NCBI GenBank assembly: GCA_945870545.1
Contig: CAMBTF010000017.1
Coordinates: 1-13,010, forward strand
DNA from: Akkermansia muciniphila
GTDB taxonomy: Bacteria > Verrucomicrobiota > Verrucomicrobiia > Verrucomicrobiales > Akkermansiaceae
DNA: 13,010 nucleotides
Direction: 5' to 3'
Under the pieces are notes generated by a model that worked only from the letters and a program-made list of their open reading frames with translations, was not told the DNA's origin and made no database searches. The position numbers were made by a program, and so were the translations under genes. Positions 12,798 to 13,010 of this stretch are shown one piece after another. Position 1 is the stretch's first letter. The number at the start of each line of letters is the position of its first letter.

Positions 12798-13010
12798 TGG
12801 AGCATCCTTTCCACCGCCCTTCCAGTGTTTGTCACCTCCTTTGCCCAGGCTTCCTCCTACGCCAAGGCTACGGCGGACAAGACGGCGGTCAGGAGGGCCA
12901 CGGCAGGCAGTCCGGTCCGGCCGGCGGTTGCCAAACCCCTCATCCTCGGCGACAACAAGAAAGGTCGCCTCTCGCATATCCGCCGATAGATCGTTGCGCG
13001 TGAAGAATGA
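12798..13010. other. Non-coding tail of the window
   Basis: No open frame here looks like a real gene. The plus-strand frame that crosses it overlaps the oxidoreductase gene and has the low-complexity composition of a shadow. One frame reads SSYAKATADKTAVRRATAG, which reflects the short DNA repeat at about 12851-12880. The rest shows no terminator or RNA gene that I can recognise. Confidence 0.5.
12851..12880. repeat. Short interspersed repeat (CTACGCCAAGGCTACGGCGG type)
   Basis: This stretch contains CTACGCCAAGGCTACGG, in which CTACG occurs twice. Its 13-base core CGCCAAGGCTACG (12860-12872) is the exact reverse complement of 2666-2678. I recall the longer form as a common intergenic repeat in several bacterial groups, but this is unverified. 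Its function is unknown. Confidence 0.5.

Noticed and set aside
12509..13003. 164-codon plus-strand frame at the right end
   Set aside because: It overlaps the oxidoreductase gene in another frame, and its tail (LLRQGYGGQDGGQ) is only the translated short DNA repeat.
1..13010. CRISPR array or anti-phage defence system
   Set aside because: No regularly spaced repeats, cas genes or recognised defence proteins are present; the repeats found are a single direct pair and small dyads.

Overview
The window looks like a chromosomal segment of a Verrucomicrobiota (PVC group) bacterium with high GC content. The reasons are family-level. It carries a Planctomycete/Verrucomicrobium-type ECF sigma factor with a FecR-like membrane regulator, a PSCyt1–DUF1549–DUF1553 cytochrome-like protein coupled to a Tat-exported DUF1501 protein, a secreted NHL-repeat propeller, and a PAS–AraC regulator divergent from a Gfo/Idh/MocA oxidoreductase. 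Species cannot be named from the sequence alone.

Layout. Positions 3-1027 hold the right part of an IS3-family insertion sequence: the OrfA tail and a complete OrfB with a programmed -1 frameshift site. A non-coding stretch with a perfect 18-bp palindrome follows. Next comes a minus-strand housekeeping block, in transcription order rnhB (RNase HII), yraN (UPF0102) and tRNA-Leu(CAG). Positions 2543-3018 hold no intact gene: there is a short hairpin repeat, then a 208-bp near-copy of the 3' end of the FecR-like gene fused in frame to what looks like the C-terminus of a PVC c-type cytochrome.

The centre (3019-10763) is one divergent locus. The minus-strand operon runs from a large PSCyt1/DUF1549/DUF1553 protein carrying a LamG-like insert, through DUF1501, to an NHL propeller. 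The first two overlap by 4 bp and the last two are separated by 7 bp. The plus-strand operon is an ECF sigma factor and its FecR-like putative anti-sigma partner, overlapping by 4 bp. The 90-bp spacer holds an 11-bp inverted repeat with one mismatch. I infer a surface or periplasmic system whose expression is set by the sigma/FecR pair. Its substrate is unknown.

The right end (10818-12797) is a second divergent pair: a PAS–AraC regulator on the minus strand and a Gfo/Idh/MocA oxidoreductase on the plus strand. Their spacer has direct repeats and a perfect 8-bp inverted repeat. The last 213 bases have no convincing gene and contain a short interspersed repeat that shares a 13-base core, in inverted orientation, with the hairpin at 2661-2683.

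The most unusual feature is the pair of 208-bp direct repeats (2682-2889 and 10544-10751, 201 of 208 bases identical). They flank the central locus and point to past duplication, deletion or gene conversion among paralogous sigma/FecR loci.
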